From positions 744,001 through 808,000 of the forward strand of contig NZ_STGH01000002.1 of NCBI RefSeq assembly GCF_005222785.1: a DNA stretch of 64,000 nucleotides. Direction: 5' to 3'. Positions 18,381-26,732 of the stretch are shown here, piece after piece (positions within the stretch are counted from its first letter, which is position 1; every line of letters starts with the position of its first letter). The position numbers and the translations under genes are program-made. The notes under the pieces were generated by a model. That model was given only the letters and a program-made list of their open reading frames with translations, was not told the origin of the DNA and ran no database searches. This DNA comes from Rhodobacter sp. SY28-1 (GTDB lineage Bacteria > Pseudomonadota > Alphaproteobacteria > Rhodobacterales > Rhodobacteraceae).

Positions 18381-20531
18381 ATGAAATTGTCCGAACGCTT
18401 TGCCGACCTACCGAGAGATGTGCGCCGAAGGAAGCTGGAAGCGGCCCGGCTGAAGCTGGATTGGGATGCGAAGGATGGACCGCTAGGCGGGGTGATCCTA
18501 CATTTGAGGTACAGAGCACGAGCCGCTCGGCGCAACGGTCAAATTTTTCTTTGGATGCTTGTTGCCACCGTCGTTCTGGGGCTTGGCTTCTACCTTGGCT
18601 TGCCCCTCGTTCAAGGCTGGTTCGATGGACGCCAACAAGCTCTTGAAGACACCTTAAAGGCAATAGAGAATCGAAAACAGGAGCTGGACGCCGACAGGAG
18701 GACACTCATTCTTGGAGGAGAGCCGAAGGAAGGACTAGAATCACGGGGTCTGCAAAATTTACTAAAGGATACGTTTCTTTCCGTGTCGACAGACACATTT
18801 GCACTATTGTCCGAACCAATCGTTTTTGGTGGGCAGCTATTTGTGTTTGGTGAGGGTGCAGTTGCTCTTACCTTGGATAGGGAAAGCAACAGCTTCAAAA
18901 GAACATTAATTGCGGGAACTGGGTACCTCCGGAATCCCATCATCTACAAAGAGATGCTTTATGTTTTTGACGACGGGGGTAACGCACATAGATTGAGAAC
19001 GAATGAGTCTTCGTTTGAGATTATGCCAACGAGCCTACTCGACTCGGTTGTCGCTTCAATTGTGTATTCTGATCAACTTTTCCTATTTGATACCGAGGGG
19101 AACGTGGCCCGGCTAAGTGCTGACAACACCCGCTTCGAGCAATTTGATGCAAACTTAGGACGTGGGCTTCGGCAGCCGATAGTTTTTGAAGGAGACTTGT
19201 ATGTATTTGGTTGGGGCGGTCAGGCCTTTCGGTTGAAGCCTGGCGACAATCGTTTCGAAGTAGTCGCAACAGGTACAGGCGATACCCTCGTTTCCCCAAC
19301 AATTCACGGCGAAAGGCTCTATGTACTCAGCTATGGTGGTTCGGTGTATCGTCTCGCGGGCGACCAGACAGAATTCGAGATGATCGCGACAGTCGCAGGA
19401 TACTCTCTGTCAGAGGCAATCAGCTACGACAAGCATCTCTTTGTTTTTGGCGATCGCGGCTTGGTGCTTAAGCTGAATGCAGACAGCGACGAACTCAAGA
19501 TAATTCCAACTGGAACTGACAGTACCTTGGGAAACGCTTTGATCCATGGCACGGCGCTTTGGGTATTTGGAGAAGGGAATGAGGGCGGAATTGCTTTTCG
19601 AATTTCTTCTAAGAGTTCGCAGTTTGTGGCTGTTCCGATCGAAGTCTCCCTCATTTCCGCAAATAGAGTAGCTCGTGGCGACGACCTCTTTGTCTTTGGA
19701 GGCGACGGACAGGTTGCAAGACTGTCTGCCGACGGTTCCAGGTTTGAGTCTGTCGCAACTGACACGAACTCTTTTCTTACTGCCGCTATCCTAACTAACG
19801 GTGAGATTTTTATTTTTGGTAGTGACGGAGCGGCTCTTACTCCGACAAACAGTCTTTCAATAAATGCTAGTAAGTTACCGGTAGGATCAGACGACGAAAG
19901 TCAGAGTGCTGTAAGACAGTTCTTTGCCAATGGAATTCCAGAAATTGTTCGGGATCGAGGTCCCATTTCAGAGATCTATAGTAGGCTCAGCTTTTTAGAG
20001 TCAGAGCGCGTAGGCCTTAACACAATTGAAAGTCGTACAAGCGATCAACTTCGAGCTGTTGTGTTGAATCCTTTGCAATATCTGCGAGAACGAAAACTGT
20101 TAGAGCTTAGGGGTTTTCTTGACGTCTGTAGAGGATTGCCACCATCCCTCGACCTTACCGCGGCCTGCATAACGGCGTGGCAGTCGGAGCAGGTCCAAGG
20201 ACAGAAATCCTGGTGGGAGACGCTTGCAGCACAGGTTCCCCCCGGCATCCTCTTGCTCTTCCTCCTCGCCACGCTCGGCGGGCTCTACCGTTACAATGTC
20301 CGCCTCGCCAGCTTCCACGACTCCCGGGCGGATGCGCTGCAGCTCCTTTCGCAAAGTCGCACCCCGCAGGAACTCCGCGACATTCTCGCCAAAACTCCGG
20401 GCGAAGCCGTCAACCTCGCCACCCTCTTCCTTGCCGCCGACAAGGTCGAGATGGGCACCATCAAGGCTAAGCTCGGCCAGGCAGAGATCGAGCTGGCCAA
20501 GGCCCTCGGAGCTGACAAGTCGGAGGGATGA
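18381..20531 (+). CDS. Membrane-anchored repeat protein, predicted periplasmic beta-propeller
   Basis: 716 residues, family not recognised. Layout: basic cytoplasmic N-terminus (1-53), membrane helix 55-77, short coiled coil (about 84-108), then nine copies of a 40-residue unit starting near 147, 187, 227, 267, 307, 347, 387, 430 and 470, each with a hydrophobic strand, then LFVFG-like, then a turn and xRL-x-F. This is a propeller-type repeat. A helical linker, a second membrane helix near 633-652 and a cytoplasmic tail follow. The middle (18.65-20.2 kb) is much richer in A and T than both ends. GGAG abuts the ATG; a TTG at 18387, six bases from GGAG, may be the true start. Confidence 0.85.
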   Translation: MKLSERFADLPRDVRRRKLEAARLKLDWDAKDGPLGGVILHLRYRARAARRNGQIFLWMLVATVVLGLGFYLGLPLVQGWFDGRQQALEDTLKAIENRKQELDADRRTLILGGEPKEGLESRGLQNLLKDTFLSVSTDTFALLSEPIVFGGQLFVFGEGAVALTLDRESNSFKRTLIAGTGYLRNPIIYKEMLYVFDDGGNAHRLRTNESSFEIMPTSLLDSVVASIVYSDQLFLFDTEGNVARLSADNTRFEQFDANLGRGLRQPIVFEGDLYVFGWGGQAFRLKPGDNRFEVVATGTGDTLVSPTIHGERLYVLSYGGSVYRLAGDQTEFEMIATVAGYSLSEAISYDKHLFVFGDRGLVLKLNADSDELKIIPTGTDSTLGNALIHGTALWVFGEGNEGGIAFRISSKSSQFVAVPIEVSLISANRVARGDDLFVFGGDGQVARLSADGSRFESVATDTNSFLTAAILTNGEIFIFGSDGAALTPTNSLSINASKLPVGSDDESQSAVRQFFANGIPEIVRDRGPISEIYSRLSFLESERVGLNTIESRTSDQLRAVVLNPLQYLRERKLLELRGFLDVCRGLPPSLDLTAACITAWQSEQVQGQKSWWETLAAQVPPGILLLFLLATLGGLYRYNVRLASFHDSRADALQLLSQSRTPQELRDILAKTPGEAVNLATLFLAADKVEMGTIKAKLGQAEIELAKALGADKSEG

Positions 20532-20632
20532 TCGCCCGGCGCCTTCTGGTTTGACCGCTTGCTTTGGTCTTGTCGCGCGGTCAAACTGGGCCATATAGCC
20601 CAAAGTTGACAGTGTAAAGACCAGAGCTTCCC

Positions 20633-21646
20633 ATGCCCCAAACCGTCCTTCTGACCGGCTCTTCCGGCTTCATTGCCAAGCACGTCGCGCTGAAGCTTCT
20701 GAACGCAGGCTACAACGTCCGCGGCACCGTCCGCCGGCTGGACCGGACGGATGAGGTCCGCGCTGCCCTCGCTCCCTACCTGACCGAACACGCGGGCGAA
20801 CTGACCTTTGTCCAGGCCGACCTCGAATCCGATGCCGGCTGGGCCGAGGCGATGGCCGGCATCTCTGCCCTCGTCCACACCGCCTCGCCCTTTCCCATCG
20901 CCCAGCCGAAGGACCCCGCCGTCCTGATCCGCCCCGCGGTCGAAGGCACGGAACGGGTCCTGAAGGCCGCCGCCGCCGCTGGTGTGACCCGGGTGGTCCT
21001 CACCTCCTCGACCGTCGCCGTCCTGAACGAAGCGAAGCCCGACACCCTGCAGGACGAGGCCGACTGGTGCGACACCCACCTGCCCTCGACCACGCCCTAT
21101 GCCAAGTCGAAGACCCTCGCCGAACGCGCAGCATGGGAGATCGCCAAGGCCCGCGGCCTGCGGCTCACCACGATCAACCCCGGTCTCGTCCTCGGGCCGC
21201 CGCTGGACGACCACTACGGCTCCTCCCTCGGCCTCGTCGAACGCTTCCTCAAGGGCAAGGACCCGATGCTGCCCGCGCTTGGCATGCCGATCGTTGATGT
21301 CCGCGACGTGGCCGAGATGCACCTGCGCGCCCTGCAGCGGCCCGCGACGGAAGGCCGCCGCTACATCGCAGCCTCCGGCTCGATGGCCTTCGTCGACATG
21401 GGCCGAACGCTGAAAGCCGCCTACCCCACCCGCCGCATCGCGACGCGCGAGGCACCGAAGGCGATCGTGCGTTTCCTTGCCCTGTTCGACCCGCAGATCA
21501 AATCCATCCTGCCCAAGCTTGGCCATCTGGAACGGGTGTCCAACGCCCGCGCGGTCAAGGAAATGGCGATGGAATTCATCGCCCCCAAGGCGGCACTCCT
21601 CGCCTCGGCCGACTGGCTGGTCAAACACGGCAAGGTCTGGGCCTGA
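20633..21646 (+). CDS. NAD(P)-dependent SDR-type reductase, dihydroflavonol-reductase-like
   Basis: 337-residue extended short-chain dehydrogenase. The N-terminal Rossmann motif is TGSSGFIAKHVA. The catalytic Ser of TSSTVAV and the YAKSK active-site Tyr-Lys pair are intact, and the layout matches the dihydroflavonol-4-reductase/aldehyde reductase group. Such enzymes reduce varied aldehydes and ketones with NADPH; the substrate is not predictable. It is on the same strand as the propeller gene, 100 bases downstream, and convergent with an MFS transporter across a palindromic repeat. Confidence 0.88.
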   Translation: MPQTVLLTGSSGFIAKHVALKLLNAGYNVRGTVRRLDRTDEVRAALAPYLTEHAGELTFVQADLESDAGWAEAMAGISALVHTASPFPIAQPKDPAVLIRPAVEGTERVLKAAAAAGVTRVVLTSSTVAVLNEAKPDTLQDEADWCDTHLPSTTPYAKSKTLAERAAWEIAKARGLRLTTINPGLVLGPPLDDHYGSSLGLVERFLKGKDPMLPALGMPIVDVRDVAEMHLRALQRPATEGRRYIAASGSMAFVDMGRTLKAAYPTRRIATREAPKAIVRFLALFDPQIKSILPKLGHLERVSNARAVKEMAMEFIAPKAALLASADWLVKHGKVWA

Positions 21647-21652
21647 CGACTG

Positions 21653-21720
21653 CTCCTCGTTCGCCTTCGGCTTCTCGTCGCCCGTGGACCTGCGACGAGT
21701 GGTCGAAGACCATCGAGGAG
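21653..21720. repeat. CTCCTCG/CTCGTCG palindromic repeat, site B
   Basis: Left module CTCCTCG-14 bases-CTCGTCG (21653-21680), right module CGACGAG-14 bases-CGAGGAG (21693-21720), separated by 12 bases. Ends pair perfectly while the middles have drifted. Sits between convergent genes, like site A, where it may terminate both transcripts. Confidence 0.72.
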
Positions 21721-21726
21721 CGGCCC

Positions 21727-22950
21727 CTAGGCCGGAACGCCCCCACGCGACGGACGAGCGACTCCAAGCCGCGGATGCAGCCGCCCCGCCACCGCCCATG
21801 AGGCCAGAAGCCCCGCCCCCGCAGCAATGAAGATCCCCGGCAACGGCGCCACCCACAGGACCAGCCAGGCCATCCCGGGCGTCACGATGGACGACACGTC
21901 GCGGAAACTGGAATAGACCGCCGACATCTCGGTCCGCTCGCTGGGCTTGACCGACATCAGGAACGGCAACCCGCCCACGACATCCAGCATCACCAGAAAG
22001 ACCGAGGCCGCCATGATCAGCGCCACGGTCATCCAGGGAAGAAATGCCAGAAGACCCGCCGACAGGAACAGCGCCCCGCAGGCCCCGAAGGCCGTGCGCA
22101 CCGACCGGCGCACCGACAGGCGGCGGGCCAGCCGGTTCAGCGCGGGTGCCGCGAACAGCGTGGCGTTGGTGATCGACAGCGCGATGCCCCCGACCTTGTC
22201 GCCCAGCCCCGCCTCGATGCAGAAGATTGGCAGGTAGACGACATAGACCCACCAGCCGCAGGACCGCATCACCGCAAACATCCAGCCCGCGATCAGCCGG
22301 GGCTGGCTGAAGAACCGCCCCAGATAGCCCAAGGGGTTCACCGCCGGACGCTTGGCCCGGGTGATCTGCTTGCCGTTGCCCAGCCGCAGCACCCAGAAAC
22401 TGACCATCAGGATCAGCGCAAACGTCCCGGAGGCGATGAACGGCAGCGCATGCCACTGGTGATACAGCCAGACCCCCGCCATCGGACCAATCGCCCAGGG
22501 CGCGGCCGCATAGACCATCTGCGTCGACTGGCTCCGCCCCAGGTTCGCCCGGTCGACATAGTCCAGCACATAGGCGTTCAGGCAGACGAAGATCGTCACC
22601 GTCGCCATCGCATTGCAGATCAGTGCCATCGGCACCGACCAGACCGTCCCCAGCGCGCCCAGCGTATTGCCGATCAGGTACAGGCACACACCCCCGGTGT
22701 AGGTCCAGCGCCGCGGGATCTTCCTGGCCGCCCAGGGCACCATCAGCCCCCAAACCAGCGCCACGATCCCCGAGATGAAGAACGCAACCGACGTCGTCTG
22801 CGCATCCCCCAGCGCGTCATAGACCACCAGCGGCATGGTCGAGATCAGCATCCCGCGGATCGAGGCATCAAGCCCGGACAACAGCGCGAAATGCTCGATC
22901 CGGGGGGTGGGGCTGTGGCGCAGCGCCAGCGGAATGTAACGGTAGGCCAT
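21727..22950 (-). CDS. MFS transporter
   Basis: 407 residues with about 12 hydrophobic segments, inner membrane. The segment between helices 2 and 3, GLMVPWAARKIPRRW, corresponds to the MFS loop with its basic pair, and a long cytoplasmic loop near the middle (LGNGKQITRAKRPAVNP) splits two halves. No drug- or sugar-specific motif is clear, so the substrate is unknown. The ATG at 22950 begins MAYRYIPLALRHSPTPR. It has no operon partner; recO follows on the same strand but lies upstream. Confidence 0.82.
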   Translation of the reverse strand: MAYRYIPLALRHSPTPRIEHFALLSGLDASIRGMLISTMPLVVYDALGDAQTTSVAFFISGIVALVWGLMVPWAARKIPRRWTYTGGVCLYLIGNTLGALGTVWSVPMALICNAMATVTIFVCLNAYVLDYVDRANLGRSQSTQMVYAAAPWAIGPMAGVWLYHQWHALPFIASGTFALILMVSFWVLRLGNGKQITRAKRPAVNPLGYLGRFFSQPRLIAGWMFAVMRSCGWWVYVVYLPIFCIEAGLGDKVGGIALSITNATLFAAPALNRLARRLSVRRSVRTAFGACGALFLSAGLLAFLPWMTVALIMAASVFLVMLDVVGGLPFLMSVKPSERTEMSAVYSSFRDVSSIVTPGMAWLVLWVAPLPGIFIAAGAGLLASWAVAGRLHPRLGVARPSRGGVPA

Positions 22951-23012
22951 GGCGTCACTTGGACGGCGGGACCCCGGTTCCGTCTGTCACGGACACGACA
23001 CTTTCCGTCGTT

Positions 23013-23732
23013 TCAGGCCCGTCGCGACAAGAGGTCGACCAGCCGGGACCGCGCCTCGGGCAGTGGCCGCTCGTGCAGGACGGGCCGCAGTTCCCGGTCC
23101 AGGAAGAACCCGGTCAGCCGCAATCCCGCCAGCACCGCATCCGGTCCCAACAGGCCCAGGCCGCCAAGGCCCGCAGGCATTGGCAGCAGCCGGTCCGCCC
23201 AGTCCCCCGCCCCCGCCGCTGTCACCGCGCGCCCCGATTTCGGGCTGACATAGGCCAGCCCTTCCACCGCCCCCGTCACCGCGCAGACCGACAGGTCAAG
23301 GCCGAAGCCGATCTCCTCCAGAAGGCACAGCTCCCACCGGACGTAATCCGAGGTCCAGCCCTCCTGCCCCAGCACATCCACCAGCCCCAGCGTCCGCCGC
23401 CACAGCTCCGGATGCGGCTCCCGCTCCGGCAGCGCCTCGTGCAGCAGGGCACAGACCGCCATCAGCCCCGCCAGCGCCAGCCGGTCCGCCAAGAGATGCG
23501 CCCGGCTTTTCAAGGGTTCCACCGTGAAACTGCCGATGTGGTCGTCCAGCCGCGCCCGCCAGTCCAGCACCAGCCCCGATCCCGGCTGCAACATCGCCGC
23601 CATCCGGCGCGAGGCCCCGCCCCGCACCACGCCAATGTGACGGCCATGCTCCGCCGTCATCACCTCGATGATCGCCGAGCTTTCCCCATGCGGCCGCATG
23701 GACAGAAGGATGCCTTCGTCGCGCCAATCCAT
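23013..23732 (-). CDS. recO: DNA repair protein RecO
   Basis: 239 residues. Mediates RecA loading and single-strand annealing in the RecFOR pathway. The N-terminal OB-fold reads [20 protein letters not shown], and the RecO signature [16 protein letters not shown] follows; a helical C-terminal domain ends the protein. Zinc-binding cysteines found in some RecO proteins are not evident. The ATG at 23730-23732 is preferred over an upstream in-frame codon by family alignment. It ends the rnc-era-DUF1491-recO direction, with an opposite-strand gene inserted before it. Confidence 0.93.
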   Translation of the reverse strand: MDWRDEGILLSMRPHGESSAIIEVMTAEHGRHIGVVRGGASRRMAAMLQPGSGLVLDWRARLDDHIGSFTVEPLKSRAHLLADRLALAGLMAVCALLHEALPEREPHPELWRRTLGLVDVLGQEGWTSDYVRWELCLLEEIGFGLDLSVCAVTGAVEGLAYVSPKSGRAVTAAGAGDWADRLLPMPAGLGGLGLLGPDAVLAGLRLTGFFLDRELRPVLHERPLPEARSRLVDLLSRRA

Positions 23733-23859
23733 GCGCGCGACTATCCGATGCGGGCAGAGGCCACGCAAGGCCGGGCAGCTGTGCCTGGCACCATGCCCGT
23801 GGCGACCCGGCCCGGTGAAGCCCCATTGAACCCTCGTCCTCGCCGCCTATCCTTCCCCC

Positions 23860-24468
23860 ATGTCTCAAAGCACTGCACGGTCCCGCACCCTTGCTGCCGC
23901 CGCTGCCCTAACCGCAGGGGCAGCCGTCGCCCTGCAGATTCGCCTCGCTGCCGATGCACCGGGCCGACCACTCGACACGCCCGCCCTGTGGTGGCTTGCC
24001 GGATACTTCACCATCCTGACGAACGGTGGCGTCGCCGTTCTGATGGGTGCCGTCGCCCTCGGGATGCACCTGTCGGCACGACTGCAGGGCGGCCTCCTCC
24101 TGTCGATCCTGATGGTGGGCCTGGTCTATCACGCGCTCCTCGCCCGGCTCTGGGCGCCCGAGGGGCTGGCCTGGTGGACCGATCAGGCGCTTCACACCGC
24201 CACGCCGGTTCTGACGCTTCTCTGGTGGCTTGGGCACGGGGATCGCCGGGTCACCGCAGGCGACCTTCCCGCCTGGCTGATCTGGCCCGCAGTCTACGCC
24301 ATCTATGCGCTGATCCGTGGCGCCCTGACCGGCTTCTGGCCCTATCCGTTCCTCGATGCGGACAGTCTCGGCTGGCCCCAGGTTGCCCTCAACACCGCCG
24401 GAATGGTCGCAGCCTTCGCCGCCCTGGGCCTCGGCCTGATCGCGCTGGCCCGTGCCTCAGTCCGCTAG
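23860..24468 (+). CDS. Pr6Pr-type six-helix membrane protein
   Basis: 202 residues with six predicted membrane helices. The pattern LAGYFTILTNGGVA near the N-terminus, VYHALLARLW in the centre and YAIYALIRGALTGFWPYPFLDA near the end match the Pr6Pr group of bacterial membrane proteins. Function unknown. It lies on the plus strand inside an otherwise minus-strand housekeeping block; its last 12 bases overlap the end of the DUF1491 gene tail-to-tail. Confidence 0.82.
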   Translation: MSQSTARSRTLAAAAALTAGAAVALQIRLAADAPGRPLDTPALWWLAGYFTILTNGGVAVLMGAVALGMHLSARLQGGLLLSILMVGLVYHALLARLWAPEGLAWWTDQALHTATPVLTLLWWLGHGDRRVTAGDLPAWLIWPAVYAIYALIRGALTGFWPYPFLDADSLGWPQVALNTAGMVAAFAALGLGLIALARASVR

Positions 24469-24792
24469 CCCGTCTTCTTCCAGCAGCGTCCGGCCCGCCC
24501 GATCCTCCAACTCGATCACCCAGAGGTCCGGGTCCCGCGCGCTGGTCCGCGATACCAAGGCATCGACGTCGCGCTCCTCCCCCTCGGCCAGCAGGAACCA
24601 GGCCCGCGCTCCGGTCATCAGGTCCGACCGCCGCTCAAAGGCCCGCGCCGTCCCGTCCAGAAGCGCCACCTTCACCACCACCGCGCCCGCTTCGGCATCA
24701 CCCTTCGCCGTCACATAGGCCGGTATATCCGCCAGCCGCAGCCGGGTCAGATAGGCCGAGACCCAGATGCCGCTGGCCAACCTGGCACTCAT
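24457..24792 (-). CDS. DUF1491 family protein
   Basis: 111 residues, soluble. Begins MSARLASGIWVSAYLTRLRL and contains AYVTAKGDAEAGAVVVKVALLDG and RDPDLWVIELEDRAGR, the pattern of DUF1491, a small alphaproteobacterial family normally found between era and recO. Function unknown; the constant neighbours suggest a link with rRNA processing or repair. The start at 24792 gives the standard family N-terminus. Separated from era by two adjacent palindromes and a dispersed element. Confidence 0.85.
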   Translation of the reverse strand: MSARLASGIWVSAYLTRLRLADIPAYVTAKGDAEAGAVVVKVALLDGTARAFERRSDLMTGARAWFLLAEGEERDVDALVSRTSARDPDLWVIELEDRAGRTLLEEDGLAD

Positions 24793-24810
24793 GCGGCTTG
24801 CCCATGTCCC

Positions 24811-24829
24811 AAATACTCCCGCCGGAGGC
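24811..24829 (-). repeat. Dispersed intergenic element GCCTCYGGCGGGAGTATTT, copy 2
   Basis: Reads GCCTCCGGCGGGAGTATTT on the minus strand, 18 of 19 bases identical to 572-590. Lies 18 bases upstream of the DUF1491 start. Confidence 0.5.
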
Positions 24830-24864
24830 TCCACCGCCTCCACGAACGCAACGTTTCAGAACCA

Positions 24865-24916
24865 GGCCAAAATTCCTTTGAAGGAATTTGCAAAAGTCTT
24901 CCAAGACTTTTGGCCC
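24865..24916. repeat. Two adjacent palindromes between era and the DUF1491 gene
   Basis: AAATTCCTT-TG-AAGGAATTT (24870-24889) is followed at once by CAAAAGTCTT-CC-AAGACTTTTG (24891-24912), and the pair is bracketed by GGCCAAAA and TTTTGGCC. The set can fold as two short hairpins or as one long structure. It starts two bases after the era stop on the minus strand, and could end or process the era transcript. Confidence 0.65.
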
Positions 24917-24918
24917 CC

Positions 24919-25830
24919 TCAGGCATCGCCGTCCTTGAAGTCCAGCCCCATCTCCGAATAGCGCTCGGCCTCTTCCAGCCAGTTCGGCCGCACCTTGACC
25001 TGCAGGAAAAGGTGCACCGTCCGCCCCAGGAACTCGGAAATCTCGGCCCGCGCCGCCTGGCCGATGGCCTTGATCGTCTCGCCCCGGTTGCCCAGAACGA
25101 TCCCCTTGTGCCCGTCCCGCGCGACATAGACCACCTGGTCGATCCGCGTCGTCCCGTCGGGCTTGTCTTCCCACTTCTCGGTCTCGACCGTCAGCTGGTA
25201 GGGCAGCTCTTCATGTAGGCGCAGCGTCAGCTTCTCGCGGGTCATCTCGGCCGCGATCATCCGCATCGGCAGGTCGGCGATCTGGTCCTCGGGATAATAC
25301 CACGGACCCTCCGGCAGGTTCGCGCCAAGCCAGTCCTTCAGGTCCTCGACCCCATAGCCCCGCTCGGCGCTGATCATGAAGGTCTTGGCAAAGGGAAACG
25401 CGGTGTTCGCTTCCTCGGCCAGAGCCAGCAGGGTTTCCGCCTTCACCCGGTCGATCTTGTTGATCGCCAGCGCCACCGGCTTGCCCTTCGGCATCTCGTC
25501 GCGCAGCCGCTCGATGATCGCCTTCGCGCCCTCGGTCAGTCCGCGATGCGCCTCGATCAGCAGGACGATCACATCGGCATCCGACGCCCCACCCCAGGCC
25601 GCCTTGACCATCGACCGGTCCAGCCGCCGCCGGGGCCGGAAGATGCCGGGAGTGTCCACAAAGACGATCTGCGCCTCGCCCGCCATCGCGATCCCGCGAA
25701 TCCGCGCCCGCGTCGTCTGCACCTTGTGCGTGACGATGCTGACCTTCGCCCCGACCATCCGGTTCAGAAGCGTGGACTTGCCGGCGTTCGGCTCTCCGAT
25801 CAGGGCAACAAAGCCCGCGCGTGTGGTCAT
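24919..25830 (-). CDS. era: GTPase Era
   Basis: 303-residue essential GTPase that binds the 3' end of 16S rRNA during small-subunit assembly. G1 is GEPNAGKST (12-20), G3 DTPGIF, G4 NKIDR and G5 SAERG. The C-terminal KH domain includes VYVARDGHKGIVLGNRGETI and ends in an RNA-binding helix. All motifs are intact. It follows rnc after about 160 bases that contain a repeat, so the two are less tightly coupled than in most relatives. Confidence 0.97.
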   Translation of the reverse strand: MTTRAGFVALIGEPNAGKSTLLNRMVGAKVSIVTHKVQTTRARIRGIAMAGEAQIVFVDTPGIFRPRRRLDRSMVKAAWGGASDADVIVLLIEAHRGLTEGAKAIIERLRDEMPKGKPVALAINKIDRVKAETLLALAEEANTAFPFAKTFMISAERGYGVEDLKDWLGANLPEGPWYYPEDQIADLPMRMIAAEMTREKLTLRLHEELPYQLTVETEKWEDKPDGTTRIDQVVYVARDGHKGIVLGNRGETIKAIGQAARAEISEFLGRTVHLFLQVKVRPNWLEEAERYSEMGLDFKDGDA

Positions 25831-25914
25831 GTGGTGGCAACCCTTTCGTTAGGCCGATCCCATAGGCGAAACGGGCGCAGAAGACCAGTTCGCAATCGGG
25901 TAGCCTCTGGAAAC

Positions 25915-25985
25915 CTCCTCGAGCACTTCGTGCACTCGTCGGACGACAACGCACAGCAATGTGTGCGACGCAGGCGCTCGACGAG
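25915..25985. repeat. CTCCTCG/CTCGTCG palindromic repeat, site C (partial)
   Basis: CTCCTCG-13 bases-CTCGTCG at 25915-25941, with a small hairpin GAGCACTTCGTGCAC overlapping its centre, then CGACGAG at 25979-25985. The second module is less complete than at sites A and B. Located between rnc and era on the same strand, the one clear case of this repeat inside a housekeeping operon. Confidence 0.55.
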
Positions 25986-25993
25986 CGTCTCCG

Positions 25994-26680
25994 TCAAGCC
26001 TCCCGCTCCACCCGCTCCAACAACGCCCGCGCTGCGGCCTGTTCGGCGACCCGCTTCGACCCCGCCGTTGCCTCCGCCGTCTCGCCGTTGGCCATTGTCA
26101 CCCGCACCGTGAAGACCGGAGCATGATCCGGCCCCGACCGCCCGGCCTCCTCATACCCCGGCGGCGGCATCCCCCGCGCCTGGGCCCATTCCTGCAGGCT
26201 GGTCTTCGCGTCCCGCGCGTCAGGCTCCACCGCCGCGATCCGCCCGCCCCACAGCCGCAAGACCAAAGCGCGCGCGGCCTCGAACCCCGCATCCTGGTAG
26301 ACGGCGGCGATGACCGCCTCCATCGCATCGCCCAGCAGCGCCTCTTTCCGCCGCCCGCCGGTCAGCATCTCGCTGCGCCCCAGCTTCAGCACATCGCCAA
26401 GGCCGACCTCACGCGCGACATCGGCGCAGGTCTCCTTTCGCACCAAGGCGTTGAAGCGTGGAGCCAGCTGCCCCTCGCGCGCACCCTCGTCCGCCCCAAG
26501 CAGCGCTTCGGCCATCACCAGGCCCAGCACCCGGTCGCCCAGGAATTCCAGCCGCTGGTTGTCGGGCCGCGTTGCCGTGCCGATGGACGCATGCGTCACC
26601 GCGCGCACCAGAAGCTCGGGCTTGGCGAACCTGTGCCCCAACCGACCCTGAAAGGCCAACAGGTCTGCCGACAGCCTCAC
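25994..26680 (-). CDS. rnc: Ribonuclease III
   Basis: 228-residue double-strand-specific endonuclease that processes rRNA and structured mRNAs. The catalytic signature [20 protein letters not shown] holds the acidic residues, the second acidic cluster is in [18 protein letters not shown], and a dsRNA-binding domain with the usual [16 protein letters not shown] ends the protein. Starts with GTG at 26678-26680, within a 14-base sequence repeated twice more just upstream. Follows lepB as in related genomes. Confidence 0.96.
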   Translation of the reverse strand: MRLSADLLAFQGRLGHRFAKPELLVRAVTHASIGTATRPDNQRLEFLGDRVLGLVMAEALLGADEGAREGQLAPRFNALVRKETCADVAREVGLGDVLKLGRSEMLTGGRRKEALLGDAMEAVIAAVYQDAGFEAARALVLRLWGGRIAAVEPDARDAKTSLQEWAQARGMPPPGYEEAGRSGPDHAPVFTVRVTMANGETAEATAGSKRVAEQAAARALLERVEREA

Positions 26681-26729
26681 TCGCCCCCCGTCACGCGCTT
26701 GGCCTCACTCGCCCCGCCTCACTCGCCCC
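26674..26729 (-). repeat. Tandem duplication of the rnc start region
   Basis: On the minus strand GGGGCGAGTGAGGC occurs three times: 26716-26729, 26702-26715 (directly adjacent) and 26674-26687. The copy at 26674 supplies the ribosome-site-like GGGGCGA and the GTG start of rnc. The other copies also offer GGGGCGA-GTG, but the first runs into a stop after five codons and the second is out of frame. Confidence 0.75.
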
Positions 26730-26732
26730 ACT

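Noticed and set aside
20291-22753. An 820-codon minus-strand frame over the SDR and MFS region
   Set aside because: It is antisense to the SDR gene and in the wrong frame of the MFS gene; both real genes have complete motifs.
26674-26729. Short tandem repeats considered as a CRISPR remnant
   Set aside because: The units are 14 bases, two of them directly adjacent without spacers, and they overlap the rnc start.
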